From assembly GCF_017742235.1 (NCBI RefSeq), contig NZ_JAGHKQ010000001.1, forward strand, positions 310,001-374,000: 64,000 nt of DNA, read 5' to 3'. The position numbers and the translations under genes were made by a program. Source of the DNA: Bacillus sp. 165. GTDB taxonomy: Bacteria; Bacillota; Bacilli; Bacillales; Bacillaceae_G. Numbering within the stretch: the first letter of the stretch is position 1; every line of letters begins with the position of its first letter. The notes under the pieces are model-generated. The model saw nothing but the letters and a program-made list of their open reading frames with translations, had not been told where the DNA came from and made no database searches. Positions 51,354-61,035 of the stretch are shown here, piece by piece.

Positions 51354-52673
51354 ATGAGATTTTTTAGTATTCGAATGAGCCCGCCTCAGCTGCTGGTACT
51401 GTTATTTCTATCATTGACAGTCATCGGGACGATTTTGCTGAAGCTTCCTATTGCTACAACGACACCTATTTCTTGGATTAACGCTTGCTTTACAACTGTA
51501 TCAGCTTTTACAGTAACCGGACTCGGTGTAGTAGACACTGGTACAACCTTTACTCTGTTTGGACAGCTCGTTATATTAACGTTAATTCAAGTCGGCGGAT
51601 TAGGTATTATGAGCTTCGCAGTATTAATTTTTATTGTTCTCGGTAAAAAGATCAGCTGGAAAAATCGAATTTTACTTCAGCAAGCGTTAAATCAAACAAA
51701 TGTAGGCGGTATTATCCGTTTAGCAAAGGCCCTGTTAATTTACTCTATTGGTGTGGAGCTGTTGGCTATGGTCTTTCTATCACTTGAATGGGTGCCAGAG
51801 TATGGCTGGAAAAAAGGACTGTATGCGAGCTTTTTCCATTCTATTTCAGCCTTTAATAATGCAGGATTTTCCATTTGGCCTGATAGTTTAATAAGGCATG
51901 CTGCCAGTCCCCTTGTCAATCTTGTTATAACTTCTGTCATTATTTTAGGCGGGATTGGTTTTACTGTTGTTGTGGATATTTGGACAAAACGCCGCTTTTC
52001 TCGCTTAAGCCTCCACTCTAAGCTTATGATTATTTTTACGTTTATTTTTAACCTAGTTGGGATGCTAGCTATTTATGGATTAGAACGTAATAACATTAAT
52101 ACCTTGGGGAAATTAAATGAAGGAGAAAAAATACTTGCGGCTTACTTTCAATCGGTTACTACACGTACTGCAGGCTTTGATACAGTTGATATAGCAAACC
52201 TTACAGAGCCAACATTACTGGTAATTATTTTATTTATGTTTATCGGTGCTGGAAGTGCTTCTACAGGGGGCGGTATTAAACTCACGACCTTTTTAGTTAT
52301 TGTACTCGGTGTCATTAAGTTTTTAAAAGAACAAGACACCATTGTCATTTTTCGAAAAGCGATCGAAGATAAGGCAATAGTCAAGGCCATCGCGATTACC
52401 TTGATCTCTATCATGTTTTCATTTGTGGCAATTTTGACTTTAAGCATTACAGAAAAAGCACCACTTATGCAAATAGTATTTGAGGTTTTTTCTGCATTTG
52501 GTACGGTAGGGTTAACGATAGGATTGACAACTGCACTTACCTTTACTGGAAAATGTATTATTATCTTTATGATGTTTTTCGGTAAGCTGGGACCTTTGAC
52601 TCTCGCCTTTACACTAGCCCGAAAAAATGTAGTGAAAATCAAGTATCCGTCAGAAGATATTTTAACAGGATGA
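51354..52673 (+). CDS. KtrB/KtrD-type K+ transporter membrane subunit (TrkH family), copy 2
   Basis: 439 aa from the ATG at 51354 (AGAAAGGTG upstream). Filter motifs FTVTGLGVV, NNAGFSI, RTAGFDTVD and GTVGLTIG lie in four repeats. It resembles the copy at 42565, but repeat sequences differ throughout, so the two are old paralogues rather than a recent duplication. No RCK subunit gene is adjacent. Confidence 0.88.
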   Translation: MRFFSIRMSPPQLLVLLFLSLTVIGTILLKLPIATTTPISWINACFTTVSAFTVTGLGVVDTGTTFTLFGQLVILTLIQVGGLGIMSFAVLIFIVLGKKISWKNRILLQQALNQTNVGGIIRLAKALLIYSIGVELLAMVFLSLEWVPEYGWKKGLYASFFHSISAFNNAGFSIWPDSLIRHAASPLVNLVITSVIILGGIGFTVVVDIWTKRRFSRLSLHSKLMIIFTFIFNLVGMLAIYGLERNNINTLGKLNEGEKILAAYFQSVTTRTAGFDTVDIANLTEPTLLVIILFMFIGAGSASTGGGIKLTTFLVIVLGVIKFLKEQDTIVIFRKAIEDKAIVKAIAITLISIMFSFVAILTLSITEKAPLMQIVFEVFSAFGTVGLTIGLTTALTFTGKCIIIFMMFFGKLGPLTLAFTLARKNVVKIKYPSEDILTG

Positions 52674-52741
52674 TGTTTGAGTGCATATGATTCACCAAAA
52701 GAATAATTGTTCATATCTTGTTAATAACCAAATATCATATT

Positions 52742-52853
52742 CAAAGGGGAGTAGCGTCAGGGATACCTGCCCTGAAACAAAGTCGTCATTTCATGGATTC
52801 TCTCCATCGGCTTTGTTGACATACTGTTTACATATGTCTAGCAAGACCTTTGC
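52742..52853 (+). promoter_or_regulatory. yybP-ykoY (Mn2+-sensing) riboswitch
   Basis: The leader has the family hallmarks: CAAAGGGGAGTAGC at the start of P1, then GTCAGGGATACCTGCCCTGA, a second arm with TCTCCATCGGC, and a return strand CTAGCAAGACC-TTTG. The P1 strand CAAAGG (52742) can pair with CCTTTG (52848-52853), which is also the 5' half of the terminator. Mn2+ should favour P1 and so block termination, an on-switch. The gene downstream is a TerC exporter, the typical target. Confidence 0.88.
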
Positions 52854-52876
52854 CTATCAGCGGCAAAGGTCTTTTT
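52843..52876 (+). terminator. Riboswitch-controlled terminator before the terC-like gene
   Basis: AAGACCTTTGCC pairs with GGCAAAGGTCTT around a 7-base loop, then T-run. Its 5' strand overlaps the P1 return strand of the riboswitch. Confidence 0.88.
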
Positions 52877-52989
52877 AATGTCCATTTGAAGATTCTTCCG
52901 CCGTTTTTAGAGCTTAATTTGGGGATATTACACAAAGAGGGAGTTTCATTCTTCTTTGTTTTTATTGATATTATAGGAGGAAAATTGAA

Positions 52990-53796
52990 ATGGAACTTTC
53001 TTTAATTTTAGAATATGGCTGGGTTCTGCTTATTCTCATCGCTTTAGAAGGCATTTTAGCAGCCGATAATGCTTTAGTTCTAGCTATAATGGTAAAACAC
53101 TTGCCGGAACAAGCACGAAAAAAAGCATTATTTTACGGACTTGCCGGTGCATTTATATTTCGCTTCGGCTCATTATTTTTAATCGCATTGCTTGTCGATG
53201 TATGGCAAGTGCAAGCTATTGGAGCTTTATACTTGCTATTCATTGCTATACACCATTTGGTGAAAAAGTTTTTCTTAAAAAACAATCATAAGCAAAAGGT
53301 TCACAAAAGAAAGAATCAAAATTTCTGGATTACAGTTCTGAAAGTAGAGCTAGCAGATATTGCTTTTGCTGTTGACTCTATTCTAGCTGCCGTAGCACTT
53401 GCTGTGACATTGCCTCCCATCAACATCGGGACAATTGGCGGATTGGATACAGGGCAATTCCTCGTTATATTAACCGGAGGTATTATCGGGTTAATTATCA
53501 TGCGGTTTGCGGCTACAGTATTCGTAAAGTTATTACAACGAAAACCCGGCTTAGAAACTGCTGCTTTTCTCATCGTTGGATGGGTTGGTATTAAACTTGC
53601 TGTATACACCGTAGCACACCCAGCATTGCACATATTTCCCCATGACTTTCCATCATCTTTGCCATGGAAGTTAACCTTCTGGATTGTCTTGCTTAGTATC
53701 GCTGCATTTGGCTGGTTCTTATCTAAAGAAAAACCAGCCGAACCTGAAGAAGTGGATATGGAGGAATATGAGAAAATAGAAACACCTATAACATAG
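52990..53796 (+). CDS. meeY: TerC family Mn2+ exporter (YkoY/MeeY-like)
   Basis: 268 aa with about eight membrane segments; EGILAADNALVLAIMV (residues 20-35) and ELADIAFAVDSILAAVAL (near residue 123) hold the paired acidic metal-binding sites of TerC. The Mn2+ riboswitch upstream and resemblance to B. subtilis YkoY support a role in manganese export or metalation of secreted proteins. RBS AGGAGGAAAA. The gap from 53797 to 54066 shows no feature. Confidence 0.88.
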   Translation: MELSLILEYGWVLLILIALEGILAADNALVLAIMVKHLPEQARKKALFYGLAGAFIFRFGSLFLIALLVDVWQVQAIGALYLLFIAIHHLVKKFFLKNNHKQKVHKRKNQNFWITVLKVELADIAFAVDSILAAVALAVTLPPINIGTIGGLDTGQFLVILTGGIIGLIIMRFAATVFVKLLQRKPGLETAAFLIVGWVGIKLAVYTVAHPALHIFPHDFPSSLPWKLTFWIVLLSIAAFGWFLSKEKPAEPEEVDMEEYEKIETPIT

Positions 53797-54066
53797 CGTG
53801 CCGTCATTACAGCGCGATTCTATTTACCGTTAATATCGTTTAGTCTAAAATAAGTGTTCATATAATCATTTCATATAATCACTACAGAGTGATGCAATAA
53901 ATATAAGCCTGTGTTTATCATTTTCTGTTCATCCCCCTCCATCTTTTCCTTTCGTGTCAACTTTGTGAAATAATGAACAATGATATTGTCATCGTCCAGT
54001 AATAAGAGTAAAGTGAGTATGTAATTATTTCACCTATTCACTAACGACTAAAGAGGTGTATCTAAA

Positions 54067-54897
54067 ATGTTAGGACAAGGGATGGAGTATGTTGTCGAAT
54101 TAGCCAAAAAGAAAAAGCATATCCTAGATACCGATCCAATACAATATATCATGCGCGCGGCTCTAGCAGGTATTTTTATTGGATTCATTATAGTAGTATG
54201 CTTTAAACTAGGAGAATTTTTTAACGCTGCCAATTCTCCTGCTACTTACTTAGTTTCCTCCTTATTTTTTGGTACAGCATTAATAATGATTATGTACGGG
54301 GGAGCAGAACTATTCACTGGAAACACGATGTACTTTACCGTTTCTACTATGCGTAAAGAAACCACTCTAACAGATACACTACGTAACTGGGGAGCTGTAT
54401 ATGCCGGGAATTTCATAGGAGCTGTATTCTTTGCATTCCTATTTCATGCTACGGGACTATTCGAACATATTCCACACACTCATTTACTTAATAAAGTTGT
54501 GGAAACCAAGATGACAGCCTCCTCTTCTCATATATTTTTTAAAGCGGTCCTTTGTAATTGGTTAGTGTGTTTAGCCTGCTTCTTGCCGTCGCAAGTAAAA
54601 GGAGACGTTGCGAAGATGGGCATAATGTTTTTGCTTGTATTTTCCTTCTTTTTATCTGGATACGAGCACTGTGTCGCTAACTTGTCTCTGTTCTCAATTG
54701 CTCTTTTATCACCCCATCCTGAAACTGTTTCATTTACAGGTGCTCTTCATAATTTAATCCCTGCTACTCTTGGAAATATCGTTGGCGGCTCTATATTCGT
54801 TGGTATGGTGTATCAATATATCACACGTACACCAGTAGAAAAATCAGTTATTTTATCTAAAGCAGAACAAAAAGAAAATACGGTATTGAATATGTAA
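54067..54897 (+). CDS. Formate/nitrite transporter (FNT) family channel
   Basis: 276 aa with six membrane segments. FNT signatures: AALAGIFIGFIIVV (first), GGAELFTGNTMYF (residues 78-90), NWGAVYAGNFIGA, LCNWLVCLACFLP and FLSGYEHCVANL. It exchanges formate, nitrite or a related anion; which one cannot be told. RBS AGAGGTG. Confidence 0.92.
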   Translation: MLGQGMEYVVELAKKKKHILDTDPIQYIMRAALAGIFIGFIIVVCFKLGEFFNAANSPATYLVSSLFFGTALIMIMYGGAELFTGNTMYFTVSTMRKETTLTDTLRNWGAVYAGNFIGAVFFAFLFHATGLFEHIPHTHLLNKVVETKMTASSSHIFFKAVLCNWLVCLACFLPSQVKGDVAKMGIMFLLVFSFFLSGYEHCVANLSLFSIALLSPHPETVSFTGALHNLIPATLGNIVGGSIFVGMVYQYITRTPVEKSVILSKAEQKENTVLNM

Positions 54898-54938
54898 ACA
54901 ATAAAGGCACTTATTTAAATAAGTGCCTTTATTGTTTA
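54895..54938. terminator. Large palindromic terminator
   Basis: A near-perfect 44-bp palindrome (stem core AAAGGCACTTATTT) lies between the convergent FNT and comC genes. Confidence 0.85.
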
Positions 54939-54990
54939 CAGCTAAGTTATAGTAAAATATAAATTTCAGGTTAATATAACACACCAATAG

Positions 54991-55749
54991 TTAGGACAAA
55001 AGTAAGAATGAACTATAAAATTTCATTATCTCATATCCAAAAAAATATGCACACAACGTGCCGAGCATGATATAAGGACCAAATGGCATCGGTTCCCTCT
55101 TCTTAACATGACCTGTCAACAACCCTATCACACCAAAAAGGGATCCAAAAAATAAAGAAAGGATTAACGACATCATCACAATCTTCCATCCTAGCACAAA
55201 TCCAAGCAGTGCAAACAGCTTAATATCCCCTCCTCCCATCCCACCTCTACTTACAATAGCAATTAAAGATAAAATACCAAATCCAGCAGTTAACCCTATC
55301 ACACTATCCCACCATGAATTAAACGGTAAAAATAACTTTTCAAAAAAGAATAGTCCCGAGAAGAATAATAAAATGCTGTTAGGAATGAGCATGTACAACA
55401 AGTCTGATACAACAATAATCATGAACAAAGATACTAATGTCCAAGCAATAATGATTTCTAATGACCAACCAACCACAATTACCGATAAAACCAATAATAA
55501 TCCAGTTAATAACTCGAATACAGGATAAATACTGGATATCTTTGTGCCGCACTGTTTGCATCTGCCTCGCAGCATTAAATATGAAAGTACTGGAATAAGC
55601 TCTAAGACTGTTAACACATGTCCACACGATAGACACGATGACCTGGGTGTTACAATAGATTTCCTAACAGACACTCGTAATGCGACTACGTTATAAAACG
55701 AGCCGAGCGCAGTACCTACTATAAAAATATATGCATATACTAAAATCAT
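54991..55749 (-). CDS. comC: Prepilin peptidase ComC (A24 family)
   Basis: 252 aa from the ATG at 55749 (GAGGTG 7 bases upstream). Zinc-binding cysteines in SCLSCGHVL and GRCKQCGTKIS (CxxC twice), catalytic Asp in VVSDLLYMLIPN and in GGMGGGDIKLFALLG (GxGD), and about eight membrane segments. It cleaves and methylates pre-pilins of the competence pseudopilus. Confidence 0.93.
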   Translation of the reverse strand: MILVYAYIFIVGTALGSFYNVVALRVSVRKSIVTPRSSCLSCGHVLTVLELIPVLSYLMLRGRCKQCGTKISSIYPVFELLTGLLLVLSVIVVGWSLEIIIAWTLVSLFMIIVVSDLLYMLIPNSILLFFSGLFFFEKLFLPFNSWWDSVIGLTAGFGILSLIAIVSRGGMGGGDIKLFALLGFVLGWKIVMMSLILSLFFGSLFGVIGLLTGHVKKREPMPFGPYIMLGTLCAYFFGYEIMKFYSSFLLLS

Positions 55750-55943
55750 CAACTCACACCTCACTAATATTAGATTTACAATCTCCAAAATGATTAGACT
55801 GTTTAAGGATTTTAAGAAACACTAACACGTTCTATTCGTATTTACAAAAGTATGAAACCCTTGAAACTCCTTTAGCTTTTAGTAAATCCCGTTATATTTG
55901 TACAGATTTTCATAGCATGCTTATAAATTTTTTATTATACAAA

Positions 55944-55970
55944 CAAAAAAGATGCAGCAATTGCTGCATC
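55944..55970 (-). terminator. Terminator of moaB
   Basis: A perfect palindrome GATGCAGCAA/TTGCTGCATC at 55951-55970, then a T-run on the minus strand. Confidence 0.8.
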
Positions 55971-55989
55971 CTCTTCTTTCTTGGCTCGT

Positions 55990-56496
55990 TTATTTTCGTA
56001 ATTCTCTCACTATATGGCCAAGCTCTGGAACTATTAAACGTGTCATTGCAAGACGGACTGCTCCAGTCGAACCAGGTGTTGAAAAAATCGCTCGTCCGTT
56101 TCGCGTACCGGCAATTGCCCTGCTTAACATAGCAGCAGACCCAATATCATCTGTATAACTGAGCATACGAAAAATCTCCCCAAAGCCGATTATTTCTTTT
56201 TCAATCAAACCACGTACCGCTTCAATAGTTACATCTCTTTTTGTAATACCTGTGCCGCCGTTTGTCAGCACAATATCAACATCTCCATTCTCACAACCTG
56301 CTATAACTGCAGCTTCAATTTCCTCTCGATTGTCTTTTACAATTTCATATGCAGTAACTTGATGACCAGACTCTTCTATCAATTGTATCATCAGCCTTCC
56401 GCTTTTATCTGTCTCTTTCGTTCGTGTGTCTGAAATTGTAATCACTTTACACTTCACTACATGAGGAGCCTCTCTTTTATGCTCAAGTACACTCAT
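55990..56496 (-). CDS. moaB: Molybdenum cofactor biosynthesis protein MoaB
   Basis: 168 aa from the ATG at 56496 (GGAAATGGTG upstream). The MogA/MoaB motifs are TISDTRTKETDKSG (residues 20-33), VLTNGGTGITKRDVT and FSTPGSTGAVRLAM. It adenylates molybdopterin before Mo insertion. No other moa/moe gene is nearby. Confidence 0.92.
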   Translation of the reverse strand: MSVLEHKREAPHVVKCKVITISDTRTKETDKSGRLMIQLIEESGHQVTAYEIVKDNREEIEAAVIAGCENGDVDIVLTNGGTGITKRDVTIEAVRGLIEKEIIGFGEIFRMLSYTDDIGSAAMLSRAIAGTRNGRAIFSTPGSTGAVRLAMTRLIVPELGHIVRELRK

Positions 56497-56632
56497 TTTC
56501 TTCACCATTTCCTATATAAATTCTATTATCTATTTTTACATATGGAAATGCAGTTATCAACAAGAGGACTGCTAATGTTCAATATACTAGGTAAGCTTTA
56601 CATGAAAACTAAATAGATGTTCTTGCAAAATT

Positions 56633-58024
56633 TCATTCTTCCACTACAGGAAACTCTATACTAATCACAGTACCCTCCCCGACTTCGCTCATAAATTCAA
56701 TTGTCCCTTCATGTACTTCAACAATCTGTTTAACAATAGCTAGGCCTAATCCTGTACCTCCACTTTGACGACTGCGTGCCTTATCTACTCGATAAAAACG
56801 TTCCCCTAATTTATCCAAATGTTCCTTTGGAATTCCTACTCCGGTATCAGAAATTCTTAGTATACATTTTCCTCCAACTTGTTTGAGCATAATGGAAATA
56901 ACACCGCCCTCAGGCGTATAACGGATAGCATTATCAAGTAAATTATGAAGAACTTGCTGAATGCGATCTTCGTCTATATTTGCAATAATATCGGGATCCA
57001 GTTCATGTTGTAACATAATGCTCTTTTCTGCCGAAACAGGTTCGTATGCCTCTAATACATCCTCGATCAGTTGAGCAAATACAGTAGGATGTTTTTTTAT
57101 AGGAAACAACGCTCCTTCTAACTGAGCTAAATCAAGTAAATCATGAACCAAACGCTGCATCCGACCTGCTTCTTTATTGATTAACATAATAAATTTTGTT
57201 TGTTGTTCTAGCTTTACAACACCATCCAAAATCGCTTCACTATACCCTTTAATATAGCTAAGAGGTGTCCGTAGTTCATGTGATACATTGGCTAAAAATT
57301 CTTTTCTTTGGATATCCTCTTTTTGCAATGCTTGCGCCATATCATTGAACGCCATTCCCAATCTGCCAACTTCATCATTTGATGTAACTGCGATCCGCTC
57401 ATTAAAGTTTCCTTTTGACATTTTATATGATACACGTTCCATCTGTAATATTGGTTTCGTTATGGTCACCACAATTTTCTTTCCTATAAAAACAGTTACT
57501 GCGATGACAAACAAGGCAACAGGTGCCAATAATAGAGCAGCATCATAAATAATATCCCGAATGTTTTTCAATGGAATATATGAATAAATAATTCCATTAA
57601 GCTTTTTTCCATCTAATACAGGAATCACAACTCCCATAATATTACGCTTAAACCGATCTTCATATCCCACCTTCGTTACTGTATTACCATCTAATAACAT
57701 TTGTCGGTCCTTTTCACTAATAAGGGACTCATGATGAACATCGAATGGGAGACATGCACTTAAATCACGGGGATTATTTACAAATAAAATTTCTGCCTGG
57801 GAAATATCGTTGTACCATGCTACTTTTTTCTTAAATTCATCTGAAATCGGTCCGCCTTTATACTCACTCACTAGACGTTTCCCTTCTTTTTTCAATGTTT
57901 CCTCTACATTTTGCACGTATAATTTTTCATAAGAATATAAGGAAACAAAATGAAACAAAGCCAATGTAATGATAACGACGACAATGATAGTCATCCATAA
58001 TTTTTGTACCATTGTAAAACGCAT
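56633..58024 (-). CDS. Sensor histidine kinase (HAMP, HisKA, HATPase)
   Basis: 463 aa from the ATG at 58024; its GAGGTG RBS lies in the last codons of the response-regulator gene. Two membrane segments border an extracytoplasmic sensor (residues 30-165), then HAMP (PILQMERVSYKMSKG), HisKA (FLANVSHELRTPLSYIKGYS), N box (HNLLDNAIRYTPEGG), G1 (DTGVGIPKEH) and G2 (GTGLGLAIVKQI). It pairs with the OmpR-type regulator upstream; together with the lipoprotein gene they form one operon. The signal is unknown. Confidence 0.9.
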   Translation of the reverse strand: MRFTMVQKLWMTIIVVVIITLALFHFVSLYSYEKLYVQNVEETLKKEGKRLVSEYKGGPISDEFKKKVAWYNDISQAEILFVNNPRDLSACLPFDVHHESLISEKDRQMLLDGNTVTKVGYEDRFKRNIMGVVIPVLDGKKLNGIIYSYIPLKNIRDIIYDAALLLAPVALFVIAVTVFIGKKIVVTITKPILQMERVSYKMSKGNFNERIAVTSNDEVGRLGMAFNDMAQALQKEDIQRKEFLANVSHELRTPLSYIKGYSEAILDGVVKLEQQTKFIMLINKEAGRMQRLVHDLLDLAQLEGALFPIKKHPTVFAQLIEDVLEAYEPVSAEKSIMLQHELDPDIIANIDEDRIQQVLHNLLDNAIRYTPEGGVISIMLKQVGGKCILRISDTGVGIPKEHLDKLGERFYRVDKARSRQSGGTGLGLAIVKQIVEVHEGTIEFMSEVGEGTVISIEFPVVEE

Positions 58025-58025
58025 A

Positions 58026-58694
58026 TTACACCTCAAACTTATAGCCGACACCCCAAACAGTTTGAATATACTCCCCATACCTGCCAAATTTTAAACGTAT
58101 CGTTTTAACATGAGTATCTACTGTTCGCGTGCTGCCTGCATAATCATACCCCCACACTTTTTCCAGGAGCTGTTCACGGCTGAATACTTGCCCTTTATGT
58201 TGAGAGAGAAATTGAAACAAATCAAACTCTTTTACAGTCAAAGGTATCACTTCTCTATCTATCTCTACACGTCGTCCCTTTTCATTAATAGAAATCGGTC
58301 CAAACGTTTCTATGCTCTCTTGTTCCTGCTTTGTATAACGTCGTAACACAGCTTCCATGCGAGCGATCAGTTCTCCCGGACTAAAAGGTTTTACAATGTA
58401 ATCATCTGCTCCGATACGAAGACCTGTAACTCTATTCCATTCTTCCCCTTTTGCCGTTAAGAAAATAATAGGCACATCAGATGTTTTACGTACTTCTTTA
58501 CATAAAGAAATCCCATCAAGCTCTGGCATCATAATATCTAGAATAAGCAGATCAAATGTTTCCTCCTGCAGCATGTGAAGCGCTTCAATGCCGTTGCTTG
58601 CTTCCTTCCATTCACAGCCTGCATTTTCTAAATACATTCCCACAAGCTGACGCATATCATTTTCATCATCTACAATAAGCACTTTATGTTTCAC
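58026..58694 (-). CDS. OmpR/PhoB-family response regulator
   Basis: 222 aa from a GTG (AAAGGGAG upstream). Receiver domain with LIVDDEND (acidic pocket), the phospho-acceptor Asp in LLILDIMMPELDG (residue 53 or so), and KPFSP. The C-terminal winged helix has LTVKEFDLFQFL and STRTVDTHVKTIRLKF. It starts two bases after the lipoprotein gene and ends one base before the kinase gene. Confidence 0.92.
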   Translation of the reverse strand: MKHKVLIVDDENDMRQLVGMYLENAGCEWKEASNGIEALHMLQEETFDLLILDIMMPELDGISLCKEVRKTSDVPIIFLTAKGEEWNRVTGLRIGADDYIVKPFSPGELIARMEAVLRRYTKQEQESIETFGPISINEKGRRVEIDREVIPLTVKEFDLFQFLSQHKGQVFSREQLLEKVWGYDYAGSTRTVDTHVKTIRLKFGRYGEYIQTVWGVGYKFEV

Positions 58695-58696
58695 TG

Positions 58697-59659
58697 CTAT
58701 TCTCCCTTTCGCTCAATAATATGAAATGGCCCTTTTCCGACAACAATTTTTTTTATGACTTTCATACTGTCCGTATCCACTACATACACTTCATTGCTGT
58801 CATAGCTCCCTACATAAATTTGCTTTTTATATGCAAACACACTGAACGGATTAGACCCCACTTCTACAGCTCCTTCCTCCTGATACGTAGAACTATCTAG
58901 TTTCCTCAGCATGTTTGAACCGTGACTCAGTACATAAACATGATCGCTATCAGCTGTAAAATTAATAGGCATGGACGAAGCTTCAATCGTGTGTACTTCT
59001 TTTCCTGTTGCTAATGAATATACAAAGACCTTAGAATTGATGGTATCTCCGTTGCCGTGTCCACCAAGAAGCAGCTCGTTCGTCTGCAGATTAACTATAG
59101 CTCCTGTCGAAGAGGCTGGAACCGGTATAGCATGAATTACTTTTCGTTTTTGCAAATCAATAACCGATACAGTTGTATCATTAAAATTTACAACATATAG
59201 GATCCCTTTGTCTTCTAACATAGTAAGAGGTCCTTTATCAACCGAAATAGTCTTTTCTTTTTCTCCTTTCAAGGAGTATATATGAACTTCATTCGTATCC
59301 TGATTAGCTAAAATAACGTTCTTTTTATCAGAAGAAAGGATCGCATTCGCAACGCCTTCCCCCGTATTCCAGGATCCTATTTGCTTTCCTTTGTTTAATG
59401 AGTAAAGGTATACTTTGCTCAATTGCTTTCCATATACAATAAGAGTATCATTATCAAGCAACAACGATCCCATAATCGCTTTTTTAAGCTGCCATGTGGC
59501 AATCAACTCATTATTTTTTTCCTGAATAAAGCTTACGCTGCCATCTTTTATATTTGTCGTCACAATTATATCTTCATTGGAGGGAATTGTACTATATCTA
59601 TCGCCTGTGCACCCGCTCAAAACAATAAGAATGATCACTGTCATTACTAGCCGTTTCAA
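58697..59659 (-). CDS. Beta-propeller (YncE-like) lipoprotein
   Basis: 320 aa from a TTG at 59659 that follows GAGGTGAGAAT. A lipoprotein signal peptide ends with the lipobox VLSGC (TVIILIVLSGC). Repeats then follow, with motifs such as DNDTLIVYGKQLS, DTTVSVIDLQKRKVIHAIPV and YVVDTDSMKVIKKIVVG, as in YncE/40-residue YVTN propellers. It lies outside the membrane and leads the operon with the response regulator and kinase, so it may modulate the kinase. Confidence 0.83.
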   Translation of the reverse strand: MKRLVMTVIILIVLSGCTGDRYSTIPSNEDIIVTTNIKDGSVSFIQEKNNELIATWQLKKAIMGSLLLDNDTLIVYGKQLSKVYLYSLNKGKQIGSWNTGEGVANAILSSDKKNVILANQDTNEVHIYSLKGEKEKTISVDKGPLTMLEDKGILYVVNFNDTTVSVIDLQKRKVIHAIPVPASSTGAIVNLQTNELLLGGHGNGDTINSKVFVYSLATGKEVHTIEASSMPINFTADSDHVYVLSHGSNMLRKLDSSTYQEEGAVEVGSNPFSVFAYKKQIYVGSYDSNEVYVVDTDSMKVIKKIVVGKGPFHIIERKGE

Positions 59660-59825
59660 ATTCTCACCTCTTCTATCTATTCTAGCTTGTACAATAACAA
59701 ATAATTGTGATGAAAGTGTGAAGTTATTCTCATCCAGTAAGCCTTTTCCAAGCTCGTTCATGCTTAAGATTGCCCCTTCATTATATAATGAATAAACACA
59801 GATTTAACTATTTGAGGTGTATACT

Positions 59826-60938
59826 ATGCTTTTGCCTTCGTTAGCAAAAAAAATTGTACAAGAAGTGCGACGACTCATAACAGAAGATATTATTATTATT
59901 GATGTAAATGGCATTATTATTGCAAGTACAGATTCAAAGCGTTTGAACACGTTTCATGAAAGCGCTCTGCTTTGTTGTCAGCAAAAAAAAACAGTGGTAA
60001 TTACAAAAGAAGATGAACATCATCTAACGGGTGTAAAAGCCGGCATTAACTTGCCTCTTCTTTTTAATGATGAAGTAGTCGGAGTCATCGGAATTACCGG
60101 CGAACCAGAACGTATTTCACAATACGGTGAACTTATGAGAAAAATGACTGAACTGCTTATTCATGAAAATTATTTTACAGAGCAATTAGAAATTAAGCAG
60201 CGTTCTTATGAAGCCTTTTTATTTGATTGGCTGCACAGCAAAGATTTGTCTTCCTCATTAACTGATCGAGCGAAAATGTTTGGAATTGACATAAATGCTC
60301 CCCAACAGCTCATTTTATTTTCCATTGATAATGCTGACTCTACCCTGCAAAGCAAGCTTTGGCAGTACATTCATTCTCAAATCAGTATGGAAAAAGAAAA
60401 AATTTTGGTACGTTGGGGTAACGAACGTCTTATCTTACTGCAGCAAGCAGAAAAAGAAACTATCCATACAACCAGGAAAATATTAGAGAAAATCCAACAG
60501 GATTGCCACGCTCATTTTTCTGTATCCTTATCCATAGGCGTCGGAAAACCGGTATCCCCAACCGAGTTATACCTCTCATACGATCAAGCGCTTCGGGCAT
60601 TAGAAGTTTCGCTACAAGAGAAGAAAATTGTATTTAATGAAGATTTACGTTTAGAAATGTGTTTACAGGATATCCAATCACATACTCGAACAGAATTTTT
60701 GCAGCGCACGATTAAAGTGCTGCTAGACGAGAAGGAATTGCTGTATACGCTCAAGTTATTTATGGAAACTAATCAATCCTACAAACAAACTGCAGAAACT
60801 CTTCATATCCATATTAATACTCTTCACTATCGCTTTAAGAAAATAGAAAACTTAACTGGACTCAATCCAAAAAATTTCAAAGATTTGGTAACATTGTATA
60901 TCAGTTTAGCGTTATTAGAGGATTATCCAAAAAAATAA
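59826..60938 (+). CDS. CdaR-family sugar-diacid regulator
   Basis: 370 aa from the ATG at 59826 (GAGGTG upstream). The N-terminal sugar-diacid-recognition domain starts LLPSLAKKIVQEVRRLITED (residues 1-20) and contains IIIIDVNGIIIASTD. The middle GGDEF-like part ends with SIGVGKPV. The C-terminal PucR-type HTH reads TAETLHIHINTLHYRFKKIE. It lies directly in front of glcD-glcF and is their likely activator; glycerate or glycolate may be the ligand. Confidence 0.88.
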   Translation: MLLPSLAKKIVQEVRRLITEDIIIIDVNGIIIASTDSKRLNTFHESALLCCQQKKTVVITKEDEHHLTGVKAGINLPLLFNDEVVGVIGITGEPERISQYGELMRKMTELLIHENYFTEQLEIKQRSYEAFLFDWLHSKDLSSSLTDRAKMFGIDINAPQQLILFSIDNADSTLQSKLWQYIHSQISMEKEKILVRWGNERLILLQQAEKETIHTTRKILEKIQQDCHAHFSVSLSIGVGKPVSPTELYLSYDQALRALEVSLQEKKIVFNEDLRLEMCLQDIQSHTRTEFLQRTIKVLLDEKELLYTLKLFMETNQSYKQTAETLHIHINTLHYRFKKIENLTGLNPKNFKDLVTLYISLALLEDYPKK

Positions 60939-60973
60939 GAGAAAATCTAGATTATCTTTGGATGTTTATCTAT

Positions 60974-60997
60974 AGCGGGATACCCCCGCTTTTTTTA
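60974..60997 (+). terminator. Terminator between cdaR-like gene and glcD
   Basis: AGCGGG pairs with CCCGCT around ATACC, then seven T. Confidence 0.75.
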
Positions 60998-61035
60998 TGA
61001 TAAAAGAAGGTAATAGGTACGAAGGGGGATTTTAT

